The notes: a model not told the origin generated them from the sequence alone. Shown: positions 9,961 through 22,870, counted from the stretch's first letter. The stretch is 64,000 nucleotides of DNA from Chamaecyparis obtusa (GCA_027943335.1 BSBK01006392.1:46001-110000), one strand, 5' to 3'. Made by a program: numbers and translations.

Positions 9961-12900
9961 AAATGGATCTATATTTTAAAGGCTAGCATTGATAGAACTA
10001 TCCAAATATATAGGTGGTATCTGAGACACCATTCCCTGAGCCTCTACTCTTTTCAAAACCTTAGCTTGAGATTCATTGCATGCAACATCACTATAATGAA
10101 CATTATCTACCCATGCAATAGCTCTATCTTTATGTTCTAGGATCTTCAATAATTCTAACAAAGGAACCTTAACATTTATTTGAGACAATACAACTAACAT
10201 ATCAACAGGAGATGAGGGAGGAATCTCAATCTGCACTGCTTTAATGTCCTTTTGTTTATCTGATACATTAGTTGTAGCTATGACTTTCATCTTTTCATCT
10301 TTAGCCATTGTGTTAACTGTCTTCTCTATTTCATTAGAAATTTATTCAACTACAACTCCCTTAGGTTCCCATTTCTTACCTTTTACATTCTTGAACTTGG
10401 TCATATGATCATTTTTTGACTTATTCTCACTAGGTTCTCTAGAATTGGTGCTCTTTATAAACATTCCTGTAGCTTTCCCATTTGCATCCCTTGCCACCAT
10501 GCCTCTAGTTTGCAGTTGAGCTATCATCTCCACTGTAATTCTATCCATCTCTTCTCTTGAAGGTCTTAAATTCACTGGCTCAGAGGAAGAAATCATGTTA
10601 CATGTCTTTTCATCAATGTCTTCACTATCCGAAAATACCTCCTAATGGAAAAGAGCCTGATTGTGTCTCTTTGAGCATACATCCGCTTCTTCATCAATAT
10701 CAGAATCATCTTCATATCCTAAATATGAAATTACCATATTGCATCCGATGTCATCATGACTCCCTTCTTGATCTAACTCTTAATTACTATCATCTTGATA
10801 TGCTGACATGGATTGTGCAACCACACAATGCTCTACAGAATGAGGGGACTGGCATGCTACACACCATAGTGTATCCTCTATAACATTTATAGAAGATTTT
10901 TGTAAAGGATTAGGGATAACTCTATCATTATTTCCTCTTGCAACAGGGACAATAGGCTTGCCATCCTTCCATTGGGTGTTGTAGGGATAATTCTGCAATC
11001 TATTTTGCCTATTGAAATTATTGTTGAACTAAGGCTTTTCATTGGCAAGAGCATTATTAGTTCTATTAGTAGGTGCTTTCAAACCCTTCAATGCATTTAG
11101 CACCTTATCCAATTTATCTTCCTCTTGTTTCTTACTTCCAATATTTCTTTCATTATCCCTTTTATACTTTCTGTCTCCAAATAAATTTGGATCATCTCTC
11201 TTCCCATTAAATTTTCCTGATATCTTCATATTGTTTTCAATATTGACAGCAATCCTAAAAGCATCTCTAAGAGTTCTTGGTTCTTTGTCCCTTAACAAGT
11301 ATCCCATTTTTCCATCAAATGCATTAAAGTATGTGGTTAAACAAGAATTGTCTTCTAACCTCATAACTTGAAATAACTTATGCATGCCCTTCTGAAATCT
11401 CATATTAAACTCAGCTACAGAATCATTCTAATTTTTTCTTATAGTGTTGAACTCATTCAACATAAAGATAGCATTAGGTCTATTACCATACTGTTCTTTG
11501 AAACATTTCTCAAAAGAATCCCATGTATCAATACATCTATTAGGGAGTCTTTTGAACCAATCTCTAGCATCTTCCATCAGAGACTGAACAAATAATTTCA
11601 TGACTACATCCTCATAATCATTCAGTACATCCACAAATAACCTAAGGTGTTTGTCACAACTAATAGCATATTTACTAGCAAACTTAGGTATATTATCTCT
11701 TATATCATCTAGAAAAGCATTTGGATAGCTAGGTGTTCCATCAAAACTAATTTTCCTATAGCCATCTAATTGCATAGGTCTTCTTTGAAAATTTGAACTA
11801 GTATTCCCACTAGAATTAACATTGTTATTTACATTCCCACCTATTTGTATATTTGGCTATTTATTAGGGTCAACAAATGATTTGGTAGATTTAGTAGGAA
11901 TTATATTACTTATAGTAGCAGTACTAAGTGGAACAACAGTAGTAAATGGCATACCTAATTCAGTAGCAGATGGGTCAGAAGTGTTTGCTAATGAAGCCTT
12001 CAAGAACTAGATCTTTCTTCTTTTTTCTGCAATAGAAGCCTCAATTTCAACTCTCTCCAATTCTCTAGCTAGATCTTCATCTTCCTTTCTTTTCCTTTCT
12101 ATCTGTATTTCCTTACTTGAAGTAGGTGGTGGGATCTTTGGTATTGCTACCAGCTTGCTTATTTGAGGTCCAACCATCTTCTGCTTTCCTTTTTCTCCTA
12201 TAACAATAGCAGGTTTGGTAATCGCATGTCCATCTTTATCCTTAGGAAAAGGAGTGTAACTTTGAACCTGTCTAATCATAGGGCTTTCTTCATCAAACTC
12301 ATGGTCTTGCAGCAAACATTCCTGCTCACTTCTCAAAGCTTCAAAATCACCAAAAACATCATGCTGCAAATTTTTACAAGCCAAAGAAAGCATCTTGTTT
12401 CTCTCCTTCATCTCATTTATTTTTCTAAGAAGAGACTATCTTTCCATCAAAGCATTCACCTTTTCAGCCTCTCTTTCCTCTTGTAACCTCTTATATATGG
12501 CATCCTACTCTGCCAACTGCAACCTTAAAGCACTCAAATCATTTGGATCTACCATAATATCTTCAGAGCTTGATGATACATCTATATCAGTAGGATTATG
12601 ATATGGGAAATGGACCTATCTTTGTCCCATGGGCTGCCTTCTAAACATATCCTCATCAGGATCAAGATTTGGCCCCAAACCTTTCTCTCTTACTTCTTCA
12701 ACTTGTTCTGCAGGCAATGAACCTTTATCCTGGATAATTGCTTCTGGGGTATCATAAAATTTGTCCTCAGAGTGACCACTATTAGATTTTGAACTTTTAT
12801 ATTGTGATCCTTCTTCACTTGAAGATACAAATGGTGCTCTACTTCTAACATTATTTTTCTCTCTCCTAGGAGCACTTGTAGATTCTTCATTTCTCCTGAT

Positions 12901-12990
12901 CCAGCCTTTCTTTCTTGACCTAGGTAACTATTCCAGAGTAACCTATGGATGCTTCTTGACAAAAGAACTAGTATTCCTTCTTTTGTCCAT
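9961..12990 (-). pseudogene. gag: Gag and gag-protease linker of the Tat-like element
   Basis: I choose the ATG at 12988-12990, about 158 bases inside the LTR, because the frame it opens runs through gag into protease and RT. The order is: a charged, disordered N-terminus; a Glu/Lys/Arg-rich helical stretch (about 12040-12490); the retrotransposon gag core (VVMKLFVQSLMEDARDWFKR, then WDSFEKCFKEQYG, 11430-11775; MRFQKGMHKLFQVM on to 11029); a CX2CX3HX4C knuckle (CVACQSPHSVEHC) near 10830-10870; then a linker (10596-9976) to protease. More than ten in-frame stops are present, many readable as Gln or Trp codons changed by one base. Gag would form the particle that packages the RNA. The reading frame 12690-13037 is in another phase and is a shadow. 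Confidence 0.8.
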
Positions 12991-13128
12991 GATTTCAATT
13001 TTTCAACACTGGTTCTAACCTTTGAGTCACCACCCACCTAAATGGGAAATCTTTTAAGCTTACAAGAAAACAACTGAATACAGTAGGAAAAGAACAAGAA
13101 TCCATCACAACTTCCATCTCTAGACTCT

Positions 13129-13147
13129 CCCCAGTAGAGTCACAAAT
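13129..13147 (-). promoter_or_regulatory. Primer-binding site of the Tat-like element
   Basis: The minus strand reads ATTTGTGACTCTACTGGGG directly inside the 5' LTR. It resembles the GGCGACTCTGCTGGGG-type sites of plant Tat/Ogre elements, which I recall as complementary to a tRNA-Arg end. The exact tRNA is not proven here. Confidence 0.65.
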
Positions 13148-13148
13148 T

Positions 13149-15446
13149 TGTTGGTTCCCCTTCTCATTCAATTTGTAGGTTTACACTATGATTGACAACT
13201 TAATGTCACTGACTCTATCACCACTCTAAAGTCTGCAAGGAAAAGGGCCAATTAACAAGGATCAAAGAGATCCTCCTACACTTTGAGCCTTAATGCTCAG
13301 GCAGGTTTACCTATGATTCACTTCTTGAAAGGAATCACCAAACATTATACATTTATACCCCCTACTGACTGATTAAAGATTTTATCATTTATATGTGTGT
13401 GTGTGGTTGATGATGATGGACTGCTTCCAGAGAATGGACCAGTGCCTTAACCCAGGGGATGGAGTCACTTAATAATATACATCAATTGAAAACCCCAACT
13501 TGAATACCCTTGAATTCAGAATAAGTGCTTTTCCTATTATCCTTCTCCCTCACATACTAGGACATCAAATTTTTATCTAGCCATGAACTCACCGAAGCTA
13601 CCTTAAAGACTTTAATCCTAACTTTGTTAGGAACTCAAAGATAATTTCACAATACTCTTTGTTTACCATATGCTAACCCACTTTATGACATTAACATATA
13701 TGAGCCCATGATCAAAATAAGAAGACACAAAAATATGAGATTGGAATCCAAGTGTATTCTTATTCAAATTTGCAGAATCAATACATTTTCAAATAACAAA
13801 ATGTTAGGGAAACAAACCCAAAATCCAGGCTCTCCTTGTTTAGTCTAACACTATTAACAACCTGGGACCAAAAGTTTGGAACACAAAAATTCTTGGACCC
13901 ATTTGAAATAAAAAATACAACAATATATACCCCCTAGTCATCCTGGAATCCCAAAGGTTAGGATGCAACAAGCTACAGATGACTTAGATAAGGGCTAGGG
14001 TTTCACCCACCAAACCAACCAAAATCAATCAAAAATTTATTATAGGGGATGAAACCAGGTGGTCAGATCCAAGAATGATCCTCATTTATGCTAAATCTCT
14101 GAAAAATGTACCAAGGACCATGAATTCACCATGCTAATCAATCTTATCACACACACCTACAACACACCTTGAGCAAGTTAACCCATTTCTTTATGGCACA
14201 AACGCTCTGCAATCAATCATCAGGCCGCTGGACCACTCTATAGTAGTCCACACAACCACTTTTATAAAATCCATCCACTTAGGCCTTTAATTTTAGTCCT
14301 TCCTGTCATAGAAAACCCTTTAAAAATTCAAATTTTAGTAACAACGGCTATTTCCATGGTGCTAGCAGCATATCGGTGGTCAATATTCAAACTGAGATCA
14401 ACTTTAAGTCACGGTCATTAGATCTTTATATTTCCTAGGCTTTATGACTTAACTTTTAATAGGACCCCCAGTCATATTTGGCAAACCAGTGACTAAAGGT
14501 TTTCGTTCATTCGCTGAATGTTTTATATCACCTTTATTTTATTTAGAGACTACACAAATACATGTTCTCTGAATCACTAAACCTTTTAGAGCCTCGCCAC
14601 TTTTCTTCATGAATAAGTGAACATGTGGAAACTTGTCGAAGCTGCTAAACAATTTATCAGAACCTCTAGGCTTAGACCCACACATGGGCCAACTTATGCC
14701 ACCTGTCATCAATTCATTCATAGCTACTACCTTGTCACCACTGACAAGGACCCACCGCATACAAGCCTTATAATCAGATGGTGGGCACAAGATCTCATGG
14801 CTCAGACATAACTCATGAGATTATGCACCAACCATTGATTCTCAGTAGATGTCAGAGCCCTCTGAAACACACCAGATACTAGGTCCCACTGACAACCGCC
14901 TAGTCACTGATATGCTGACCAATTAGAAAATGCCAAATGTGCACACGTAGGAGTGGACCGACCATTTGAAAAGCTTTTCTATAAAGGAGAATCAATGGTT
15001 GGCATAAGATCACATACCTCTGACAAACTATATGCGAAGATATGCCAACCATTCGATTAAGTCATGAGAAAGAACTGGGCCAAGGAAAAATTCAAGCCGT
15101 CGGGACATTAGACTGAGGGAAATATTAAGCGCTAAGGACTTAGGAAATATTTAAAGGGTCAGGCTATAGAAACTTAGAAAAAATTAAATGGGGACTGACG
15201 TAGGATAAAAAGATATGAAAACATGACACCACGGGTGATTTTATTTAGCACATGGGTTTTAAGTCCTTTAAGTGGCCCAAAAAAGTAATGAAAGATTAGA
15301 ACAGGGCCAGGGAAAACTTATGGTTTTTTCACACTAACGGCTAGATTTATGAATTTTTGCCTAGGGTTTGAGGTAGAGACTAGGAAAATAGTGCAGAGGC
15401 TGGAGGAAAATGGTTACAGCCATGAAAAAATTTGTAGGTGCTAACA
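13149..15446 (-). repeat. 5' LTR of the Tat-like element
   Basis: On the minus strand it runs TGTTAGCACC...GGGGAACCAACA, 2298 bases, with the primer-binding site at its inner side. It aligns over its full length with 3440-5736. The minus-strand TATAAAT at 13351-13357 is a possible promoter. Confidence 0.9.
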
Positions 15447-16309
15447 AGTGTGACTCCTCTCAATGTAATCATCTTGTACTATTGACACATGTCCTCTTGC
15501 CTCTCTTTTTCACAATGTCCTTAATCATCATTTATTGCTATAAGTCACCCCGTAGTATTCATCGGGTACTAGAGGAACTAAAAAATACATATCTTTATTG
15601 CTTTAGCTATGTTGATGACCTTCATTCATATAACCTCTTCCAACAGACTTCTTCTCTTTAGTATCCTTCATAGAAAGTCTTATCAATAGCCTTATTGGAT
15701 ATTGAAAAGATAATATTTATCTTTGTCACTAGTCTATATCTTGTTGATGGAGATTATCAATATATATTATATCGGTACATTTCTTTTCTTTTTCTCATTT
15801 AATTCCATTGACCTATCTCTTGATGATATCCTATCTTCCCTAGTGCCCCATCTCTCCATCAGTATGTTATCTTGATCACACTTATTTCATTCTTAGTGTT
15901 AATATTGGGATTACTCTTTCTAATAATGCAAATCTTTATCTGTATAACTTCTGGCTTCTCCTCATGTAATTTTTTTTTAATAATCTTCTTAGTTGGATCA
16001 CATCAATTGAACAAACCCTCTTCAGTAAGTATGAAATCTAATGGCCCCTATTGTCTTTCCTTTTTGTACTTTGTCTTGAGGTAATTCAAACTTTGAAGCA
16101 TACATTTTGGTGAAATTTGTCAAAGTGAAAGTCCATCAATGCAAACCAATCTAGAGAAGACATGTTCTTTCTTATGGATAATCTTGGCAACCATTAGAGA
16201 AAGGACTGTCATAAGTAGTCGTCATCACATTTGCATTTTCAATCACTCTTACAAATGTCTGATGAGCTTCCTCTCCTTAAAACTATAACTTAAGAATACA
16301 TCAATCAGA
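15447..16309. other. Unassigned stretch between the Tat-like element and Chromo-1
   Basis: It is AT-rich with no confident gene. The minus strand around 15880-16140 has a lysine-rich, coding-like piece with several stops that I do not recognise. No LTR or target duplication shared with the left side of the Tat-like element is seen. Confidence 0.4.
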
Positions 16310-16982
16310 TGCAAGAGGAGATGGGGCTAGGGCCTAAGGAACTCCCAAGACCAATCCTACTTGTAGATTAACAACGTGGAAGCAAAAATATAAAGAGGGA
16401 GAGAAGGAATGCAGAGATATTTTTATTAAATCATTGAAACTTCATAGATGTTGGGCTATAAGGCCTTCTCAGTTACAACCAATACAATGAGATTCAATTA
16501 CAAAATAATCCTCATAAATGTGAGGACCCAATAATTCTAATTCAATTGTCCTCACTCACTCCCTCAATCCATCCCCCTATTCCTAGAAAATATCTACTTA
16601 TTTATACAAGAGGCCACTAAATAGGTTCGCTCTAAAGATCCTTAGATCCAACATCGAAGAAAGAAATGACCTAGATTTAGGTCCACATATTTCTCAATGA
16701 GTGATCCCAACATTAATACTGTGACCAAAATTAACTACACATGTCGTCCAACATCAAACAATTAAATTCCACCAATCAGTGAACTCTGGAATTGAGAAAC
16801 ATCAAATACAATGAACCAACTCGGTAAATGAAACAACAAAATGGTAACTAAGCTCATGAGTGACTGATAGGAATAATTCACCAAGAACCCAAAAGAAGTT
16901 ACCCAGAAAACAAAACAAGCCACCCAGTTGTCAAACAAGTTCTTGGAATATTTTTGGCTGATCTAGGATTGTCATAAACTCA
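16310..16982 (-). repeat. 3' LTR of Chromo-1
   Basis: On the minus strand it runs TGAGTTTATGAC...CTCTTGCA, 673 bases. It aligns throughout with 47040-47648 and 52169-52228. A GATGCAGGAGGATC motif lies just inside its start (16984-16997), at the place expected for the polypurine tract. Confidence 0.8.
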
Positions 16983-17039
16983 TGATCCTCCTGCATCAAA
17001 CATGTGGGGTTTCAAAGAAATGATTCTCTAAATCATGTG

Positions 17040-18874
17040 TTAGGTACAAATTTAGTTGAATCCAACTTAGATTGAGAAACCCATGTACTTTATTTTATCG
17101 ATTTGTTCTTCTACTTTATTAAATACGCCATGTAATCATTTCCTCTTGTGGTTCTGTAAAATCTACATTTTGAAATCTAATCAATATCTTCTATCTTCTT
17201 TTTAGGATAATCACTTGGTAATGCAACTTCATCATCAAGTTTATGATAATCATACAAATCTAAAATGTTGAATATAGGTGATATATCCATGTCATTAGGT
17301 AACTCCATTTCATAAGAATTTCCACTATCAAATTTCTTCAATAGCATGCAGGGACCAAATTTCTTCATTTTCAACTTCCCATATGCTCGAACAATAAATC
17401 TTCCTTTCTTCAAGGGAATGATTACTTCATCACCAACATCAAAAATCTTATGTCTTCTTGACCTATCTGTATTATCCTTATATTTATGATTACTCTACTC
17501 CAACGTATGTTTCACTTCCTCATGCAATGACTTCACAAACTCAACAAATTCATCCCCATCAGTACTCCTCCTTTCTTCACCAGCAATATTTCTTAGCTCT
17601 AATATACCCCTTGGTTGTATTCCATTAACAATCTCAAAAGGTGACTTGATAGTACTCCTATTCACTAAACTATTGTATGTAAACTCTTCTTGTGCCAACA
17701 TTAAATCCCAATTACTCAGTTAGACTCCAAATAAGAATTTCAAAAGGTTACCAAAAATTCTATTTATAACCTCCATTTGTCCATCAGTGTATGGATTAAA
17801 TGTATAACTATACTTCAACTTGATATACAGCTTCTTCCATAGAGTCTTCCAAAAATAACCAACAAACTTAATATCTCGGTCAGAGATGATACTCTTTGGT
17901 AATCCATGAAATCTCACAATCTCCTTAAAGAAAAGATATTCTATATGCACTGCATCTACCATTTTTCTACATGGTATGAAATGTGCCATCTTTGAAAATC
18001 TATCCACAACAACAAATATGGAATCATTACCTCTTTCTATCCTCGGTAAGCTAGAAAAAAATGCATGTTGATATCTATCGAATATTTTTGAGAAACAAAA
18101 ATTAGTGTGTACAATCCATTATTTTGGCTTACTCCTTTTACAACTTGAAAAACTTCAAATTTTTTTACAAATTTCTTAACATCCTTGTACAACTGAGGCC
18201 AAAACTAGCTTTCCTTAAGCAAACTCAATGTCTTATCAATTCCAAAATCTACAGAAAAACCACTACTATAGTTTTCTTTTATGAAATTAGTTCTCAATGA
18301 TCCTCTTGGTATACATAACCGAATTCCTTTAAACAACATACATTCTTGAATAAAATACTCTTCAAACTTACTCGGTCGATCTAGTATAGGTGCTCTGCAC
18401 ACTGTCCACTGCTGAGAAAAGTCAGGATAATTTTTCATATAAATTCTCCATATCATCAAAACCATGAACCTTGATTCTCACTTTAGTCATCAAAGATCTT
18501 CTTCTACTCAATCCATCAACAACTTGGTTAGACACTCCACTCTTATGCTTGAACACAAATGTGGAATTCTAAAAATACTTAAGCCATTTCACTTGTCTCT
18601 GATTCAACTTATTTTGACCACCTAAATACTTTAAATCCTTATAATCAATATACAACACAAATTCCTTTGGCATCAAATAATGTCTACATTTCTTCAGGGC
18701 TTGAACAATAGCATAGAATTATAGATCATATACAAAATATTTCCTTTTGGCATCATTAAACTTCTCACTAAAGAAAGAAATGGGTTTACCTTCTTGAATC
18801 AACACAACTCCTATTCCACTTCTAGTTGGCATCACATTCAACTTAGAATAATTTATTGAAATCAGTTAAACATA
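17040..18874 (-). pseudogene. pol: Chromo-1 RNase H (C-terminal part), integrase and chromodomain
   Basis: The minus strand continues RNase H from inside the LINE target site (VECDA, then GKPISFFSEKFNDAKRKYF). Integrase follows. In the zinc finger the two Cys are replaced (KKFEVFQ where CRVCQ stands in Chromo-2). The core has Asp in DRFSKM, Asp in IISDRD and Glu in [10 protein letters not shown]. The C-terminal module includes KFGPCMLLKKFDSGNSYEME and ISPIFNILDLYDYHK. A chromodomain remnant (KKKIEDID, then TTRGNDYMAYLIK) ends near 17040. Open pieces are 18465-18205, 18007-17720, 17701-17495 and 17413-17177; stops and frameshifts separate them. The chromodomain identifies the chromovirus clade, whose integrase tail targets chromatin. 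Confidence 0.8.
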
Positions 18875-18894
18875 ACATAGTCAATTCAACTACC
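18875..18894. repeat. Left target-site duplication of the LINE
   Basis: acatagtcaattcaactacc; the right copy at 28922-28941 differs by one base (t to c). Both lie in Chromo-1 RNase H coding sequence. Confidence 0.85.
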
Positions 18895-18992
18895 AAGCGG
18901 AATCGGTGGATCACCTATTTATCCACTAATCTTTTGTAAGTAACATATGGAATCTCCTCCTCTCTACCCTAGACCTTTCCTGGTGTTTTCCC

Positions 18993-19790
18993 TTGTCTTT
19001 CCAAGATCTCTTTTCTCAATGGGATTTCACCATTTTTAATTTGGATTTCCACTTATTCTACTCTTGGATCCTTCCTCACCTTTGTTGTGGATTTTGGAAA
19101 GAATGCAACAACCAAATTTTTTGTGATTGCTCATCTCCTCCTAAAGTAATCTTTGATAAGATTCAATTTGTTGTACATGAAAATTTTTATTACTATGCTG
19201 GCTCTAATAATTTTGTAGGAAAGGTCTAGGACGTGACTCAAGAGAAAAGACAGAATTGCACCTGGAGCTTCCCCTCGGTGAGCTAGTCCAGAGCCAACTT
19301 TGATGGAGCTGCCAAAGGGAACCCTGGCCAGATGGGAAGTGGATGAATTATCAAGAACTACTTTGGTTTTAGATTAGCAGTTGTCATCTCACCTCTTAGT
19401 CCTCAAACTAACCACTTTGCTGAAGTGAGTGCGGCCCTACAAGTCACCAAACTAGCCCATGATATTGGGGTAAAAAAGCTCTGGTTTGAAGGTGATTCCA
19501 TGAATATCATCAAATGCTTAAATCTCAACCACACCCCATCCTGGTCTATATCCTACATGATCTAAGAAATGCGGACTATCCTTAACTCTTTTGAAGCGAT
19601 TCACATTTACCACATGTATAGGGAAGCCAATAGTGTCACTGACTAGTTTTGAAACCTAGTAGTTAAAAAGGAAGCTATGATGAGGTGGTATAATAGTGGA
19701 GATTTCCCTCATGAAGTGAAGGATTTACTTCAAAGGGAGGGACTCCAAGGAACTGAGGGAATCATAAAAGATAATAATGAAAGGTAATGG
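18993..19790 (+). pseudogene. LINE RT C-terminal zinc region and RNase H
   Basis: The first part (18993-19229) reads WILPHLCCGFWKECNNQIF, the zf-RVT-type region found after the RT of plant LINEs. A second frame from about 19290 reads an RNase H: NFDGAAKGNPGQMGSG (first Asp), NHFAEVSAALQVTKLA (Glu), KKLWFEGDSMNIIKCL (Asp) and REANSVTD (final Asp). This is the plant non-LTR RNase H that follows the RT. Three or four stops (for example after GSG, after SYMI, and at TD*F*N) and a frameshift between the two parts make it inactive. It would degrade RNA during target-primed reverse transcription. Confidence 0.8.
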
Positions 19791-19885
19791 GGATTTTTGG
19801 AAGTGTCATTCCATAAATAACAAGTATTGGAGGGACAGTAAGGAAAATTACTATGCATCCCTTCCGCACAGTTTTAGGGTATTCA

Positions 19886-21068
19886 TGTTAGAAAGTAAAG
19901 TCCACCAAGATAACTAAGAGGGGGGGGGGGGATGAATTATTTATCAAAAAATTATAACTTTTCTCAACTTCAATATATTTTAACCATGTAAGCAATGTAA
20001 TCAACAACCATAGAAAGATATACCTACATAATAACACAAAGACATGTAAGATATGTTGACTAGGGAACCTCTTGATCAAAGAGTAAACCCCAGTGGGATT
20101 GATGCCCACAAAAGATGCACTAATATGAGTATTCCTTGTGAAAGGATGGACTCTATTTGGAGTCTTATGAAATACATTCCGTACATATGAATCTCTATTA
20201 GGAGATTTTGAATCCCTGCTAAAAGATTCTAACTCTGTTAGGAGTTAAGGAAGACAGAAGGACCCACTACCCAAACAAATTCAGGGTAAGATCACTGAAC
20301 TCACTGTCCAACTAATCTTTTTATTACTCAACAAAATAATACCAAAATATTACTGACCTCAACAATCCAATTCTCCTCTTACTGTGCCAAACGACACCAA
20401 CTCCTTTTTCAGATCTCAATACCAAATCTTAGTATTTCACATATCCTCTTTCACAATTTCACTTACAATCATCACACTATTACATTCATACATATTAAAA
20501 CAAGGATTACATTCCTTCCTTTATACCACATTCAAGTAATTACAAATGAGTTGGCATACAAATTACAAAATAAAAGTTTCCACACGCTACATTGAAATTA
20601 CACAAAACTGTAAGCTTCCAATCAATATAATTCTTCACTCAAGTGACCTCATATCTTGTGCTATCATCCACATCACTATCAACATGTCTTCAAATTCTCT
20701 CTAACTATGTATAACTAGATTCCATCCCAATTAGGAAATATCATCTGATTTCCACAAACCGCTACCCAGGAACACTGCCTGAATACTGCTTCCACTGAAA
20801 TGCTCATAACTTCCATGAATAAATGAATTATTGTCTATGCTCTTAACCACAATCTTATAAAACATCATAGAATAATTCATCAACATCACATAGCTTTATC
20901 TTCAATATCCCAAGTGCGCTAACTCAAACATTGTCTGCTTCTCTGGTAATCTTTAGTAGATCACTATGTTGACATCAATGACAATCACAGTCATGAATCC
21001 AACAACAACTACTATAGAATGGCTTCTAATACTCCCCCATAGGATATATTTAGCATTAATTCCTAACA
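19886..21068 (-). repeat. 3' LTR of copia-1
   Basis: On the minus strand it runs TGTTAGGAATTAATG...CTTTCTAACA. A 12-base G run at 19920-19931 is the local form of the shared 'ATTCACCCCCC' motif near the LTR 3' end. On the minus strand GTGGTATAAAGGAAGG near 20520 is a good TATA candidate. Confidence 0.92.
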
Positions 21069-21471
21069 ATCTCCCCCATTAGCATTGATGGAAACATAGA
21101 TGAAAAAACATCCAAGTTCCATAAATCCAATACTACAACACTACTGCTCTGAAAATGCTTTCAAGTCCTCTTCATCAATCAAATCTTGCTCTATTTTCCT
21201 ATTTATTTTTCTCCAACAGATGGTACAAATGTCTTTTTCATGTATATTTCTCCCCCATTGACATCAATGACAGAAATTTCATCATTATGTCAACAAAAAA
21301 TTCAATGTTGAAAGACACTATTTAGAAAATATATTCACTAGAGTCCTCATGACTTAGCTCAGATACACATACTCCCCCATAGAGGAAGTACCAACATCTA
21401 GTCTAGAAGAAAGATAGGGCTCATATACCACTGGATGGATGCAAGAATCTGCATCACTTCTCAAAAGTAGG
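21069..21471 (-). other. copia-1 polypurine tract and 3' untranslated internal region
   Basis: On the minus strand AATGCTAATGGGGGAGAT directly precedes the 3' LTR (21069-21086), a clear polypurine tract. The rest, to the end of RNase H, has no coding signal; a second purine-rich CAATGGGGGAGA block is at about 21250-21265. Confidence 0.75.
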
Positions 21472-22870
21472 CTAGGGTATAACCCCAAGCATACCTCTCA
21501 GATACTCAAATATATCCTTCAACAAAGGTTTTGTAAATATGTCTATAATCTTCTCCTTTGTGCTTATGTACTCAAGTCTGACTTCTTTCTCTACTACTTT
21601 CTCTCTTACTACATGATACTTTATCTTAATATGCTTTGTCTTAGAATGTAACATAGGGTTTGTAGACATACTAACTATGCTGGTGTTATCACGATGTATA
21701 ACAACAGGTTCAACAAATTTTACTCCTATATCCTTTAGCATTTGTTTCATCCAAATTATCTAGTTACAATTGTTTGCTGCTGCTACATACTATGCTTCTG
21801 CTGTGCTCTGTGAAATACAATTCTGCTTCTTGCTTAGCCAAGAAACCAATCTTCCTCTAAGGAAAAATAATCCTCCACTGGTGCTCTTTTTGTCATCAAC
21901 GCTGCCTCTCCAATCAACATCTGTATATGCACATAGGGTAAAATCATTAGATTGTTCATACCACAATCCATACTCAATTGTGCCTCTTAAGTACCTCAAT
22001 ATCCTCTTTACTACTAGATAATGTGATGATCTAGGTTTAGCTTGAATTCTTGCTACAATTCCAACTGAATGTGCTATATTAGGTCTTCTATGAGTCAATT
22101 AATGCAATCCTCCAATCATAGATCTATATTTCTTTTGTTCCACTGCAGGAGTTTCATCTGTGTTAGATAACTTATATCCAGTTACCATAGGTGTTCCAAC
22201 TAGTTTATAGTTCTCCATTCCAAATATCTTCAATAAATCATTCAAGTAGTTTGTCTGGCTAACAAAGATACCATCACTGTTCTATGTTATCTACAATCCC
22301 AAAAAGTATTTCATCTCACCAATCATACTCATTTCAAATTCAGTCTTTATTTCATCTGCAAATTTGTCACTAGCTTCATCTTCTCCTCCAAAGATAATAT
22401 CATCCAAAAAAATTACTACAACTAACAAACCATTTTCAATTTCTTTTTTATACAAGTTTCTATCAGCTGTGCCTTTTGTAAATCCTAATTTAAACAAATA
22501 CTTATCTAATCTCGCATACAAAGTTCTAGGTGCTTGCTTTAGACCATATAAAGCTTTCTTCAGTTTACATACCATGTCTCCTTCTTGAGTTAAAGGAAAA
22601 CCTTCAGGCTGCTCAATGTAGACTTCTTCCAAATCTCCATCCAGAAATGTTGACTTTACATCCATCTGATACACTTTGAATTTCTTGTAAGCTGCATAGG
22701 CCAAAAAAATTCTTTTTGCTTCAATTCTTAATACTGGTGCAAAAGGTTCTTCATAGTCAATTCCTTCTTGTTGTGACTATCCTTTACATACCAATATTTC
22801 TTCATTCCTTACTACTTCTCCTTGTTCATTCAACTTGTTCCCGAATACCCATTTTGTTCCAATAACATTC
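21472..22870 (-). pseudogene. pol: copia-1 reverse transcriptase and RNase H
   Basis: RT pieces run 22704-22291 and neighbouring frames: [20 protein letters not shown], then [20 protein letters not shown], then the active-site box [15 protein letters not shown] (both Asp kept, Tyr-Val changed to Phe-Leu). The next piece (22098-21790) has RPNIAHSVGIVARIQ and RSSHYLVVKRILRYLRGT, then the RNase H start CAYTDVDWRGSVDDKKSTSG. The last (21750-21472) ends ISTKEKIIDIFTKPLLKDIF. Stops and shifts separate the pieces. As in copia-4, the usual [11 protein letters not shown] is one Glu shorter, a family mark. Product: cDNA synthesis enzyme, inactive here. Confidence 0.85.

Larger units (their letters stand above)
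3440..15446 (-). mobile_element. Tat-like Ty3/gypsy LTR retrotransposon (12.0 kb)
   Basis: Two LTRs (3440-5736 and 13149-15446; 2297 and 2298 bases) flank a minus-strand internal region. The coding order is gag, protease, an RNase H domain, RT, RNase H, integrase. The RT phrases (DGFSGYN, MPFGLTNAGATFKRAMDVAF) fit the Tat branch of non-chromovirus gypsy elements. Gag to the RT-linked RNase H share one frame from the ATG at 12990; integrase needs a one-base shift near 7320. Many in-frame stops make it inactive. In the first 150 or so aligned LTR bases I count three substitutions. The flanking five bases (aaatc and agtgt) do not match, so no target duplication is seen. Confidence 0.9.

Noticed and set aside
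12690..13037. 115-codon minus-strand reading frame near the Tat 5' LTR
   Set aside because: It is in another phase from the gag-pol frame that starts at the ATG 12988-12990; composition is a frame shadow of that gag.
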